Assembly (NCBI RefSeq): GCF_001426085.1
Contig: NZ_LMRR01000042.1
Span: 150,129-214,128 of the forward strand
DNA length: 64,000 nt
From: Rhodococcus sp. Leaf278
GTDB taxonomy: Bacteria > Actinomycetota > Actinomycetes > Mycobacteriales > Mycobacteriaceae
Direction of reading: 5' to 3'
Positions 8,403-16,597 of the stretch are shown piece by piece. The notes beneath the pieces are model-generated. The model saw only the letters and a list, made by a program, of their open reading frames with translations, was not told the DNA's origin and searched no databases. A program made the translations under genes and the position numbers. Numbering within the stretch: the first letter of the stretch is position 1; each line of letters opens with the position of its first letter.

Positions 8403-10052
8403 ATGAGCGTCGATATCACCGGCACGGATGCCTGGCAGAAGCTGACCGATCACCACTCCACGATCGCCGATACTCATCTTCGGACATTGTTCGCCGAGGA
8501 CTCCGACCGAGCGCACACATTCACCCTCGACGCCGCCGATCTCCATATCGATTACAGCAAGCACCGGATCACTCGCGAGACCGTCGAGTTGCTCGTCGAA
8601 CTCGCCCGCACCGCCGACGTCGAAGGTAAGCGCGACGCGATGTTCGCGGGCGAGCACATCAACACCTCCGAGGACCGCGCTGTTCTGCACACTGCGTTGC
8701 GACTACCGGCCGACGCGTCGCTGACCGTCGACGGCCAGGACGTCGTCGCCGATGTACACGAAGTCCTCACTGCGATGGGCGAATTCACCGATCGAGTACG
8801 TTCGGGCGAATGGGTCGGTGCCACCGGCGAGAAGATCTCCACCGTCGTCAACATCGGCATCGGTGGATCCGACCTGGGCCCGGTCATGGTCTACAACGCG
8901 CTCCGTCACTACGCCGACGCGGGGATTTCCGCGAGGTTCGTCTCCAACGTCGACCCCGCCGATCTCGTCGGCAAGCTCGACGGACTCGACCCGGCGTCGA
9001 CGCTGTTCATCATCGCGTCCAAGACGTTCTCCACTCTCGAGACGCTCACCAACGCGACGGCTGCCCGTCGCTGGCTCGTCGACGCACTCGGTGAGGACGC
9101 CGTTGCCAAGCATTTCGTCGCCGTCTCCACCAACGCCGAGCGCGTCGCGGATTTCGGTATCGACACCGCCAACATGTTCGGCTTCTGGGACTGGGTCGGC
9201 GGACGCTACTCCGTCGATTCGGCAATCGGCCTGTCGGTCATGGCCGTCGTCGGCAAAGAGGCGTTCGCCGAATTCCTCGACGGCTTCCACCGCATCGACG
9301 AGCATTTCCGGTCGACACCGCTCGCCGAGAACGCGCCGGTACTGCTGGGCCTGATCGGCCTGTGGTACAGCTCGTTCTTCGGCGCGGAAACCCGTGCCGT
9401 GCTGCCGTATTCGAATGACCTCTCCCGCTTCGCCGCGTACCTGCAGCAGTTGACGATGGAGTCCAACGGCAAGTCGGTCAAGGCCGACGGCTCCCCTGTC
9501 ACCACCCCCACCGGTGAGATCTTCTGGGGTGAGCCGGGCACCAACGGCCAGCATGCTTTCTACCAATTGCTGCACCAGGGAACACGTTTGGTGCCGGCAG
9601 ACTTCATCGGATTCGCCGAGCCCACCGACGATCTCCCCACCCGAGACGGCACCGGCTCGATGCACGACCTGCTGATGAGCAACTTCTTCGCCCAGACCAA
9701 GGTGCTCGCCTTCGGCAAGACTGCCGAGGAGATCGCCGCCGAGGACACACCGGCAGATGTGGTGCCGCACAAGGTGATGCCCGGCAATCGTCCGTCCACC
9801 TCGATTCTCGCGTCGAAGCTCACGCCGTCTGTGGTCGGCCAATTGATCGCCCTGTACGAGCATCAGGTGTTCGTCGAAGGCGTCATCTGGGGCGTCGACT
9901 CCTACGATCAGTGGGGCGTCGAACTGGGCAAGACTCAGGCCCTGGAGCTGACACCGGTGCTCACCGATTCGGAAGCTCCTGCAGTGCAGTCGGATTCATC
10001 GACCGACGCCCTGGTGCGCTGGTACCGATCGGAGCGGGGTCGTTCGGTTTAG
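8403..10052 (+). CDS. pgi: Glucose-6-phosphate isomerase
   Basis: It interconverts glucose-6-phosphate and fructose-6-phosphate in glycolysis and gluconeogenesis. The 549-residue protein carries VNIGIGGSDLGPVMV, FIIASKTFSTLET, GRYSVDSAIGLS, MESNGKSV and GEPGTNGQHAFYQLLHQG, and ends with the SYDQWGVELGK signature followed by the usual C-terminal helix. All catalytic surroundings look intact. The ATG at 8403 (MSVDITGTDAW) is preferred to an upstream TTG at 8394. It diverges from gabD and is followed at once by a hairpin with T-tract. Mycobacterial synteny (Rv0946c) supports the call. Confidence 0.96.
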   Translation: MSVDITGTDAWQKLTDHHSTIADTHLRTLFAEDSDRAHTFTLDAADLHIDYSKHRITRETVELLVELARTADVEGKRDAMFAGEHINTSEDRAVLHTALRLPADASLTVDGQDVVADVHEVLTAMGEFTDRVRSGEWVGATGEKISTVVNIGIGGSDLGPVMVYNALRHYADAGISARFVSNVDPADLVGKLDGLDPASTLFIIASKTFSTLETLTNATAARRWLVDALGEDAVAKHFVAVSTNAERVADFGIDTANMFGFWDWVGGRYSVDSAIGLSVMAVVGKEAFAEFLDGFHRIDEHFRSTPLAENAPVLLGLIGLWYSSFFGAETRAVLPYSNDLSRFAAYLQQLTMESNGKSVKADGSPVTTPTGEIFWGEPGTNGQHAFYQLLHQGTRLVPADFIGFAEPTDDLPTRDGTGSMHDLLMSNFFAQTKVLAFGKTAEEIAAEDTPADVVPHKVMPGNRPSTSILASKLTPSVVGQLIALYEHQVFVEGVIWGVDSYDQWGVELGKTQALELTPVLTDSEAPAVQSDSSTDALVRWYRSERGRSV

Positions 10053-10067
10053 GGTGTCGCTTAGGCT

Positions 10068-10137
10068 GCGGATCAGCTCCCCAGTTTTGGAAATCTGCCT
10101 CCGATCGGCGTCTGAAATCCAAGACTGGGGAGCTTTT
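10068..10137 (+). repeat. 66-bp palindromic element, copy A (also the pgi terminator)
   Basis: It begins GCGGATCAGCTCCCCAG. GCTCCCCAGTTTTGGA (10076-10091) pairs with TCCAAGACTGGGGAGC (10118-10133), a 16-bp stem with one wobble, followed by TTTTT. The loop holds CTCCGATCGGCGTC. Copy B lies 1,058 bp downstream in the same orientation and has the same length. Here the element works as a classical intrinsic terminator. Confidence 0.85.
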
Positions 10138-10183
10138 TAGTGGCAAACGGATCCGATTCGACGGTCGGCGCGTCCAAGCAGTC

Positions 10184-11152
10184 ATGGACCTACCCCAGAC
10201 GGATCTGTTCACGCGAGCCGATGCGCTCACGTTCGGCCTGACCGACGACGATCTTCGGCGACTCCGCCGCACCGGTGAGCTATCGGTCCTGCGCCCCGGC
10301 TTCTACGTGCCGAGCGCGGTGATGCAGTCGGCCAGTCCGACAGAACGTCACTCGCTGCTCGCACGGTCCTACCTGCTGTCCGCACCGATGGGCGAAGTGC
10401 TCAGTCATGTTTCGGCAGCGATTGCCTGGGGCTTCGACATCTGGCAACTTCCGCTGGACAAGGTGCACATGACGCATGGTCTCGACTACGCCAGCAAGCG
10501 TCGACAGCTACGTATCCTCCACGGCACCACGCTGGAACCCACCGAGCGTACGACGATCAACGGTTTTCCCGTCACCACGGCAGCGAGGACCATCGTCGAC
10601 ATCGCGCGAACCACCACCGTGGAACGAGCCGTGTGCGTGGGCGATAGCGCACTGCGGTCCGGCCACACCGATTCCGACGCCCTGTCGACGGCAGTGGAGT
10701 CGGCCCGCTTCCGCACCGGTATCGCCGCCGCTCGGCGAGCGGTGTCGCTGATGAGCGGACGGAGCGAAAGTGTCGGTGAATCTCGGAGTCGCATGCTCTT
10801 CGAGACGCTGCCGCTGCCCACGCCGCTGCTCAATCAGTGGGTGTACGACGGTGCGGGCCGATTCGTCGGACGCGTCGACTTTCTGTTCTGGGAGTTCAAG
10901 GTGATCGGCGAGTTCGACGGCGAATCCAAGTACGACTCGAAGCGGGTGCTCCTCGACGAGAAGTACCGCGAGGACAGACTCCGAGACCTGGGGTGGGTTG
11001 TTGTGCGTTGGAACTGGCGAGACTTGGACGATCCACGAGCTCTACTGCGCCGCTTCGAGCAAGCCTTCGCCCGCGCAGCGGCCCTGCCCGCGCCGGCCGG
11101 TTGGTTCGGGGACCAGCGCTTGGCAGCGGATCAGCTCCCCAGTTTCGGATAA
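10184..11152 (+). CDS. AbiEi-like winged-helix / DUF559 (Vsr-like nuclease fold) protein
   Basis: The N-terminal part (FTRADALTFGLTDDDLRRLRRTGELSVLRPGFYVP) resembles the winged-helix domain of type IV AbiEi-family antitoxins. The C-terminal part (GRVDFLFWEFKVIGEFDG, then DRLRDLGWVVVRWNWRDL) resembles DUF559, a very-short-patch-repair-like PD-(D/E)xK fold. Such fusions are common orphans in Rhodococcus and Nocardia. No AbiEii-type nucleotidyltransferase partner is adjacent. The ATG at 10184 (MDLPQTDLFTRAD, 322 aa) is chosen because the longer frame would run through the pgi terminator. The stop codon lies inside palindromic copy B, so the last residues (LAADQLPSFG) are encoded by the repeat. 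Whether it is an antitoxin, a nuclease or a regulator is open. Confidence 0.75.
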   Translation: MDLPQTDLFTRADALTFGLTDDDLRRLRRTGELSVLRPGFYVPSAVMQSASPTERHSLLARSYLLSAPMGEVLSHVSAAIAWGFDIWQLPLDKVHMTHGLDYASKRRQLRILHGTTLEPTERTTINGFPVTTAARTIVDIARTTTVERAVCVGDSALRSGHTDSDALSTAVESARFRTGIAAARRAVSLMSGRSESVGESRSRMLFETLPLPTPLLNQWVYDGAGRFVGRVDFLFWEFKVIGEFDGESKYDSKRVLLDEKYREDRLRDLGWVVVRWNWRDLDDPRALLRRFEQAFARAAALPAPAGWFGDQRLAADQLPSFG

Positions 11153-11199
11153 CCGACTCCGATCGGCGTCACACATCCGAATGTGAGGAGCCGATCCGC
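11126..11199 (+). repeat. 66-bp palindromic element, copy B
   Basis: It matches copy A from GCGGATCAGCTCCCCAGTTT through CTCCGATCGGCGTC, with the same 66-bp spacing of arms. GCGGATCAGCTCC and GGAGCCGATCCGC make an outer stem, and TTCGGAT/ATCCGAA an inner one. It overlaps the 3' end of the AbiEi/DUF559-like gene and may end its transcript. Confidence 0.8.
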
Positions 11200-11203
11200 A
11201 AAA

Positions 11204-12820
11204 TCACACCCGCGCCAACACCGCCGCCGTATCGACTCCCGTCGGCAGGGTGCCGAAGGCGATGCCCCAGTCGCGATCGAGTCGAGTGGCGCAGAAAGCG
11301 TCGGCCACAGCGGGATTCCCGTGCATCACCAGCTGCGCACCCTGGAAGGTCAGAGCCATCAATTCGACGACGCGCCGGGCCCGGTACTCCATGTCGGAGG
11401 TGTCGGAGAGTTCTTTGCCGACCCGCGCGATGGCGTCGTCCAGTCGAGAATCCACGCCCGACGCCTGGCCGATCTCACCGAAGAAGGCCTCGACACTGTC
11501 CGGCTGCCGCGCCAACGCACGCAGGGAATCGAGTGCGGCGACGTTGCCCGACCCTTCCCAGATCGACATCAGCGGCGATTCGCGGAACAACCGAGGCATA
11601 CCCGATTCCTCCACATAGCCGTTGCCACCCAGACATTCGAGCGCTTCGGCAGCATGTGCCGGTGCCCGCTTGCACACCCAGTACTTGGTGATGGCCAACG
11701 CGATTCGGCGTAGTGCGCTCTCCTGCTCGTCGCCGCGGGCCGATCCGTCGGTGGCCTGCGCCAGGCGAATCATGGCGGCCGTCGCGGCCTCGGATTCGAT
11801 GGTCAAGTCTGCCAGCACGTTTCGCATCAGGGGCTGATCGATCAGCTGAGCGCCGAACGCTGCTCGATGCCGGGCATGATGCACCGCGCGAACGGTGGCG
11901 TTGCGAATTCCCGCCGCGGACCCGATGACGCAGTCCAGTCTGGTCATGTTCACCATCTCGATGATGGTGCGCACTCCGCGACCCTCTTCGCCGACGAGCC
12001 AGCCGGTGGCCCCGTGATATTCGAGCTCGCCGGATGCATTCGATTTGTTGCCCAGCTTGTCCTTCAATCGCTGCAGCATCATTCGGTTTCGGGTGCCGTC
12101 GGGCAGCACCCGCGGCAGCATGAAGCACGAGAGCCCGCCCGGTGCCTGCGCCAGGGTGAGGAACATGTCCGACATCGGCGCGGACGTGAACCACTTGTGG
12201 CCGACAATCGAATACGTCCCGTCCGACGACGGAGTAGCCGTGGTGGTGTTGGCACGAACGTCGGATCCGCCCTGCTTCTCGGTCATCGACATGCCGGCGA
12301 TCAGTCCACGTTTCTCGGACGGGACCCGCAGACCGAAGTCGTATTCCCGCGAGGCCAACAACGGCTCGTATTGCGCTGCCAGAGAGGGATTGTGCCGCAA
12401 CGCCGGAACGACGGCATAGGTCATCGAGATGGGGCACATATGACCGGCCTCGGTCTGCCCCCAGACGTAGAATTTCGCGGCGCGGGCAACGTGCGCACCC
12501 ACGCGATCGTCGGTCCACGGGCTGGCATGCAGTCCGTGCTCGACGGCGACGGTCATCAAATCGTGCCAGTGCGGATGGAATTCGACCTCGTCGATGCGAT
12601 GACCGTAGCGATCGTGAGTCTTCAGCACCGGCGGGTTCTCGTTCGCGAGCCGCCCCCAGTCCTGGGCCTGCACTCCTCCGGCCAGGGCTCCCAGCTGCCG
12701 AACCTCGTCGAGTGCCCAGCCGCCGCCGGCCCGCTCCAGGCCGTCGAGCAACGACGCATCCGCGGATGTGTCGTACGGACTCAGGTCGACTGCCTGATTG
12801 AATACCTCATGCGTGTCCAT
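11204..12820 (-). CDS. AidB-like acyl-CoA dehydrogenase family flavoprotein
   Basis: This FAD protein of the acyl-CoA dehydrogenase superfamily is closest in features to the AidB alkylation-response branch. Its length of 538 residues, against about 380 for ordinary acyl-CoA dehydrogenases, fits. GMSMTEKQGGSDVRANTT and MPRLFRESPLMSIWEGSGN match the AidB signatures. AidB binds DNA and is thought to protect it or remove alkylators; catalytic activity of the family is weak. The ATG at 12818-12820 (MDTHEVFNQAVDLSPYD) overlaps the end of the TetR gene by 14 bp, which argues for coupled translation and rejects the upstream in-frame extension. It may instead act in acyl-CoA metabolism, because its locus also holds a crotonase. 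Confidence 0.85.
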   Translation of the reverse strand: MDTHEVFNQAVDLSPYDTSADASLLDGLERAGGGWALDEVRQLGALAGGVQAQDWGRLANENPPVLKTHDRYGHRIDEVEFHPHWHDLMTVAVEHGLHASPWTDDRVGAHVARAAKFYVWGQTEAGHMCPISMTYAVVPALRHNPSLAAQYEPLLASREYDFGLRVPSEKRGLIAGMSMTEKQGGSDVRANTTTATPSSDGTYSIVGHKWFTSAPMSDMFLTLAQAPGGLSCFMLPRVLPDGTRNRMMLQRLKDKLGNKSNASGELEYHGATGWLVGEEGRGVRTIIEMVNMTRLDCVIGSAAGIRNATVRAVHHARHRAAFGAQLIDQPLMRNVLADLTIESEAATAAMIRLAQATDGSARGDEQESALRRIALAITKYWVCKRAPAHAAEALECLGGNGYVEESGMPRLFRESPLMSIWEGSGNVAALDSLRALARQPDSVEAFFGEIGQASGVDSRLDDAIARVGKELSDTSDMEYRARRVVELMALTFQGAQLVMHGNPAVADAFCATRLDRDWGIAFGTLPTGVDTAAVLARV

Positions 12821-13409
12821 TTCGAACTCCCAACGCGCGCAACGACAATGCGACCAGACCCGGGACCGGATCCTTGGATTCGGGTGAAGACAACGGACCG
12901 ACCAGCACTTCGCCGACGGCACCGACCAGACCTGCTGCCGAGATAGCTGCGTCCTGCTCGGGGATCTCTCCGGCTGCGATGCCCGCCGCAATCGCGTCGG
13001 CGAATGCCTCGGTGAACTTCCGCCGGAAGACCAACCGTTCGGCGTCGACGGCCGGGTCCACCGGTTCGGCGAGCAGCGCGTACGCCATCGTTCGGTTCTT
13101 CAGGGCTCGTCCGGCGAAGGTCTCCACTACAGCCGTCACTCGCTCGGCGGTGCTTCCATGCCCGGCAACTGCAACGACAGCGGCGACCTCGCGGCCGCAG
13201 ACCTCGCGAAAGATGGCGACCACCAGGTCTGCCTTGCCCTCGAAGTGGGTGTAGACGCTGCCTGCGGATACTCCCGCGGCCGCGGCGACCGACGCGATCG
13301 ACAGCCCCGCATAGCCGTGCGTCGAGAGCACCTCGATGGCCGCAGCGAACAGCTTCTCCCGGCCGGCGTCGAGCCTGGCTTGCACCGCGGGGGTTCGGCG
13401 ATAGGGCAT
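12807..13409 (-). CDS. TetR-family transcriptional regulator
   Basis: A 200-residue TetR repressor. The N-terminal helix-turn-helix is clear: GREKLFAAAIEVLSTHGYAG, then SIASVAAAAGVSAGSVYTHF and GKADLVVAIF. The ligand domain is unassigned. I prefer the ATG at 13407-13409 (MPYRRTPAVQARLDAG). Two upstream in-frame starts at 13433 and 13466 would place coding sequence over a 23-bp palindrome that looks like the operator. It is first in a two-gene unit with the AidB-like gene and diverges from the crotonase, so autoregulation and control of both directions is the simplest reading. Confidence 0.88.
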   Translation of the reverse strand: MPYRRTPAVQARLDAGREKLFAAAIEVLSTHGYAGLSIASVAAAAGVSAGSVYTHFEGKADLVVAIFREVCGREVAAVVAVAGHGSTAERVTAVVETFAGRALKNRTMAYALLAEPVDPAVDAERLVFRRKFTEAFADAIAAGIAAGEIPEQDAAISAAGLVGAVGEVLVGPLSSPESKDPVPGLVALSLRALGVRNGHA

Positions 13410-13417
13410 GCAAGGAT

Positions 13418-13440
13418 TGAAGCACTGATTCATTGCTTCA
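13418..13440. promoter_or_regulatory. 23-bp palindrome, probable TetR operator
   Basis: TGAAGCA-C-TGATTCA-T-TGCTTCA is symmetric except at the centre and two spacer positions. It sits 9 bp from the TetR start and 29 bp from the divergent crotonase start. Confidence 0.7.
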
Positions 13441-13468
13441 CGCAAGGGTACTCGAGTAGGGTTCACAC

Positions 13469-14233
13469 ATGCCGGTACGGATCGAACGATCAGGCCCCGT
13501 CACCACGATCATTCTGTCGCGCCCGGAGGTGCGGAACGCCGTCGACGGCCCCACCGCCCAGGAGCTGACTCAGGCATTCGAGGAGTTCGACGCCGACGAG
13601 GCCGCATCGGTGGCGGTGCTGTGGGGCGAGGGCGGCACGTTCTGCTCCGGCGCCGACCTCGAGGCGCTCGGCACATCCCGCTCGAACCACGCGACCGAAC
13701 ACGGTGACGGCCCGATGGGTCCGACGCGAATGCGGTTGTCCAAGCCTGTCATCGCGGCGGTCTCCGGGTACGCCGTCGCGGGCGGACTCGAGCTGGCACT
13801 GTGGTGCGACCTGCGTATAGCCGAGGACGACGCCACCTTCGGCGTGTTCTGTCGCCGGTGGGGTGTTCCGTTGATCGACGGCGGCACAGTGCGATTGCCG
13901 CGCATCATCGGTACCGGTCGAGCGATGGACATGATCCTCACCGGTCGCGCCGTCGATGCCCAGGAAGCTCTGAACATCGGACTGATCACCCGAGTCGTTC
14001 CGGTGGGGCGGGCCCGCTCGGAAGCGGAGGCCCTGGCCGCTCAACTCGCTCTGCTGCCCCAGACCTGCCTGCGTGAGGATCGATTGTCCGTCCTCGAGCA
14101 GGACGGCCTGGACGAAGAATCCGCACTGAAGAACGAGTTTCGACACGGCGCCATCTCGATCACCGCCGACGCGCTCTCCGGCGCGAGCAAGTTCGTCTCG
14201 GGCGCGGGACGCCACGGCACCCCGAGCCCGTGA
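13469..14233 (+). CDS. Enoyl-CoA hydratase/isomerase family protein (crotonase)
   Basis: A 254-residue crotonase-fold protein acting on acyl-CoA thioesters. The oxyanion-hole segments are present as TFCSGADLEAL and VSGYAVAGGLELALWCDLRIA, where the Glu of GGLEL matches the first catalytic Glu of enoyl-CoA hydratase. The second canonical Glu (in the FGxPE motif) is not seen; the region reads FCRRWGVPLIDGG. It may therefore be an isomerase or another crotonase activity rather than a true hydratase. It begins 28 bp after the putative TetR operator and overlaps the next gene by 4 bp (GTGA), forming an operon with it. Confidence 0.85.
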   Translation: MPVRIERSGPVTTIILSRPEVRNAVDGPTAQELTQAFEEFDADEAASVAVLWGEGGTFCSGADLEALGTSRSNHATEHGDGPMGPTRMRLSKPVIAAVSGYAVAGGLELALWCDLRIAEDDATFGVFCRRWGVPLIDGGTVRLPRIIGTGRAMDMILTGRAVDAQEALNIGLITRVVPVGRARSEAEALAAQLALLPQTCLREDRLSVLEQDGLDEESALKNEFRHGAISITADALSGASKFVSGAGRHGTPSP

Positions 14234-15480
14234 TCTCGACGCGACTGTCGGTGATCGACGAGATCTTCCTCCGCACCCATCGCGGATATGGCATTCCCAT
14301 TGCGCTGCAGGGTATCTGGCGCACCAATGACACGGTGACGAGGCACGAACTCGTCCGGGTCCACCAAGAATTGGCCATCGGACAACTCGGCCGCACGGTC
14401 GGCAAGCCCCGCATACCCGGTGCCCGACTCCGCTGGAACATCTCATCGGACTCGCTGCCGCTCGAGTACGGCAACGAGGCCGTCGACGACGTCATCGGTT
14501 GGGCCGATTCGCAGGCCGACGTTCCACTCGACCCGCAGTACGGCCCCGGTTGGCGATTGACGGCCGCTCCCCTGACACACGGCGGCACCGTGGTGTCGTT
14601 GGTCTGCTCCCATGCACTGGCCGACGCGCGGGGTCTCATCGACGCTGCCGCTCGGGCATTCCCCGGCGGGAGAACACCCGCGCCCCTCGAGCATCCGGGA
14701 TCGGATGTGAGGGAAGCGATCACGATGATCCTGACCGTCCTTCTTCGATCCATTGCAGCGACGGCCAGGTTGTGGGTCAGCAAGAAGGCTCGAGCCGAAC
14801 TGCGCGCATTCACCACCGCCGATACCGGCGGCGTCGCCCCGCACCGGGCGCGGCAGATGCACGCGGTGATCGTCGATATCGATGCTGCAGAGTGGGATTC
14901 GGCAGCGGAGCACGTCGGGGGTTCGGCCAATTCCTTGTTCGTCTCCGTCGTGGCCGCCACGATGGGAGAACTCGGTTCACCCGCCGTCGCCGTCGACATT
15001 CCCTTCCGCACCGGATCCGGTGATGCAAATCCGATCGGCATGGCCACCGTCGCGGTTCGCGGAGACGACTCGCCTGCGGCCATCCGCGCAGCGTGCAAGG
15101 CGGCGTTCGGCAAGCCCGTCGGAGCGCCGGCCGGCTATCCACCGGAGATCGTTCAACTGCTCCCCCACCGCATCGCCGCGAAGCTGACGTCGACACCGGG
15201 ACGCGGAGAAGTGTTGTGCTCCAACATCGGCGATATCCCGAGCGCCGTCACCACCCTCGGCCCGCACCGCTCGGGTGGGCTGGCCACTCGGGCAATCCAC
15301 CCGAACCCGGTAGACGCAGTGTCCACCATCAGAATGTCGACCTACATCTCTCGAATGAACGGCAACTACACACTCTCGCTCGTATGCACCGACGACGCCC
15401 TCGTCGGATCGTCGGCCGAGCTCACCTCAGCGCTACAACGAGCTCTCGCGACGCGAAACCTGGCCGGTAAACCCTGGTAG
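14230..15480 (+). CDS. HxxxD-motif acyltransferase/condensation-domain-like protein
   Basis: The 416-residue protein has the layout of the chloramphenicol acetyltransferase-like superfamily. It holds a single motif SHALADARGL (His-x-x-x-Asp) near residue 136, followed by a second half containing VDIPFRTGSGDANPIGMATV and CSNIGDIPSAV, which resembles the DFGWG-side region of condensation and Pap-type acyltransferases. Family members join an acyl-CoA or acyl-carrier to an alcohol or amine. The GTG at 14230 overlaps the crotonase stop by 4 bp, so the two genes are coupled. The substrate is unknown; a lipid or glycolipid acyl transfer is only a guess from the locus. Confidence 0.6.
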   Translation: MISTRLSVIDEIFLRTHRGYGIPIALQGIWRTNDTVTRHELVRVHQELAIGQLGRTVGKPRIPGARLRWNISSDSLPLEYGNEAVDDVIGWADSQADVPLDPQYGPGWRLTAAPLTHGGTVVSLVCSHALADARGLIDAAARAFPGGRTPAPLEHPGSDVREAITMILTVLLRSIAATARLWVSKKARAELRAFTTADTGGVAPHRARQMHAVIVDIDAAEWDSAAEHVGGSANSLFVSVVAATMGELGSPAVAVDIPFRTGSGDANPIGMATVAVRGDDSPAAIRAACKAAFGKPVGAPAGYPPEIVQLLPHRIAAKLTSTPGRGEVLCSNIGDIPSAVTTLGPHRSGGLATRAIHPNPVDAVSTIRMSTYISRMNGNYTLSLVCTDDALVGSSAELTSALQRALATRNLAGKPW

Positions 15481-15496
15481 GTCTACCGTGGTCGCC

Positions 15497-15742
15497 ATGA
15501 ACGAGCACGATATCCACACCAAGATCCAGCAGCTCATCGCCACCGAGCACAAGCTCCGCACCGAGTCCCAGGCCGGCGACATCGACCCCGATACGGAGAA
15601 GGCCGAACTGGCCTCCCTCGAGCACGCCCTCGATCAGTGCTGGGACCTACTGCGCCAGCGCCGCGCGCGTATCGACGCGGGCAAAGACCCCGATACGGCA
15701 ACCGCCAACAGCGTCAACCAGGTCGAGGGGTATTTGCAGTAA
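15497..15742 (+). CDS. DUF2630 family small protein
   Basis: An 81-residue acidic, helical protein (MNEHDIHTKIQQLIATEHKL, then HALDQCWDLLRQRRARIDAG and VNQVEGYLQ). This pattern matches the actinobacterial family DUF2630, whose function is unknown. It looks like a two-helix hairpin. The ATG at 15497 fits the family's usual N-terminus; a GTG at 15488 is an alternative. Two copies of a 30-bp repeat follow the stop immediately. Confidence 0.8.
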   Translation: MNEHDIHTKIQQLIATEHKLRTESQAGDIDPDTEKAELASLEHALDQCWDLLRQRRARIDAGKDPDTATANSVNQVEGYLQ

Positions 15743-15743
15743 C

Positions 15744-15808
15744 TCTGGTCGTTCCGCAGGCTCCACTCCTGCATAAATCTGGTCGTTCCTGCAGGCTCCA
15801 CTCCTGCA
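15744..15808. repeat. Two tandem copies of a dispersed palindromic repeat
   Basis: Copy 1 at 15744-15773 and copy 2 at 15778-15808 read TCTGGTCGTTCC(T)GCAGG and then CTCCACTCCTGCA. Each can form a GCAGG/CCTGC hairpin. A third copy lies inverted at 50882-50904. All three copies lie just 3' of genes. Confidence 0.85.
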
Positions 15809-15809
15809 G

Positions 15810-16568
15810 CTACACCATTCGATCCGTCAGCACGTTCGGCAGAAACCGCAGCGCCGCGTCGATGCCCCGCCATTTGAGGCCGGGCAGCGCGGCGCGGCGG
15901 GTTTCGCTCTCGATCGCGTCGACCATCGCGGTGACCCCCTGGTCCAGAGTGGCTGTGAGAGCGGCACTGTCGCCCGCCTTCGCGGACATGTCGGTGGCGA
16001 TGAAACCAGGAAGCAGGGTGGTGACGGCAATATCGGTTCGAGCCAGTTCCGTTGCCAGGGACTCGCCCAGCGAGGCCACTGCCGCTTTGCTCGCCGAGTA
16101 GGCCGCTTTGGCTCCTGGCAGTCCCCGGTCCGCACTGATGGACGAGACGAACACCAAATGCCCGTGCTTCTGTTGACGGAAAATCGACAGTGCGGCCTCG
16201 GCCTGCGACAGGGCTCCCACGAAATTGGTGCGCGCGGTCTGCAGATTGGCCTCGGCCCGACCCGTACCGATCTTCGCGCCCTTGCCGAGTCCGGCGTTGA
16301 CGATCACTCGGTCGAGGCCGCCCAATTCGTCTCGCAACGTGCCGAACACCTCGCCGACTGCATCGTGATCGGTGACGTCGAGGGCACGGACCGAGACGGT
16401 GATGTTCGGGTTCTGGTGCATCAATTCGACGCGAAGTTCGTCGAGTCGCTCCACTCGCCTCGCGCACAGCGCCAGATCGCGGCCCATGGCGGCGAACCGT
16501 CGGGCCATTTCCTCGCCGAGGCCCGAGCTCGCTCCGGTGATCAGAATCTTGTTCCGAGTGGTCGCCAT
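15810..16568 (-). CDS. Short-chain dehydrogenase/reductase (Rv0945-like)
   Basis: A 252-residue classical SDR. The cofactor motif is ILITGASSGLGEEMA with CARRVERLDEL following, which suits NADP. NAGLG, the Ser of VFVSSISADRG and the catalytic YSASK are present. Synteny with Rv0945 between the pgi and glycosylase genes is preserved in order though not in distance. The substrate is unknown. It diverges from the oxidoreductase gene with 29 bp between the starts, and its stop abuts the tandem repeat region. Confidence 0.88.
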   Translation of the reverse strand: MATTRNKILITGASSGLGEEMARRFAAMGRDLALCARRVERLDELRVELMHQNPNITVSVRALDVTDHDAVGEVFGTLRDELGGLDRVIVNAGLGKGAKIGTGRAEANLQTARTNFVGALSQAEAALSIFRQQKHGHLVFVSSISADRGLPGAKAAYSASKAAVASLGESLATELARTDIAVTTLLPGFIATDMSAKAGDSAALTATLDQGVTAMVDAIESETRRAALPGLKWRGIDAALRFLPNVLTDRMV

Positions 16569-16597
16569 AAACGGCGAGCCTATGTCACTGTGGAGCT

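Noticed and set aside
8096..8425. Small minus-strand ORF covering the gabD-pgi intergenic region
   Set aside because: Overlaps the start of gabD out of frame and has shadow-like composition.
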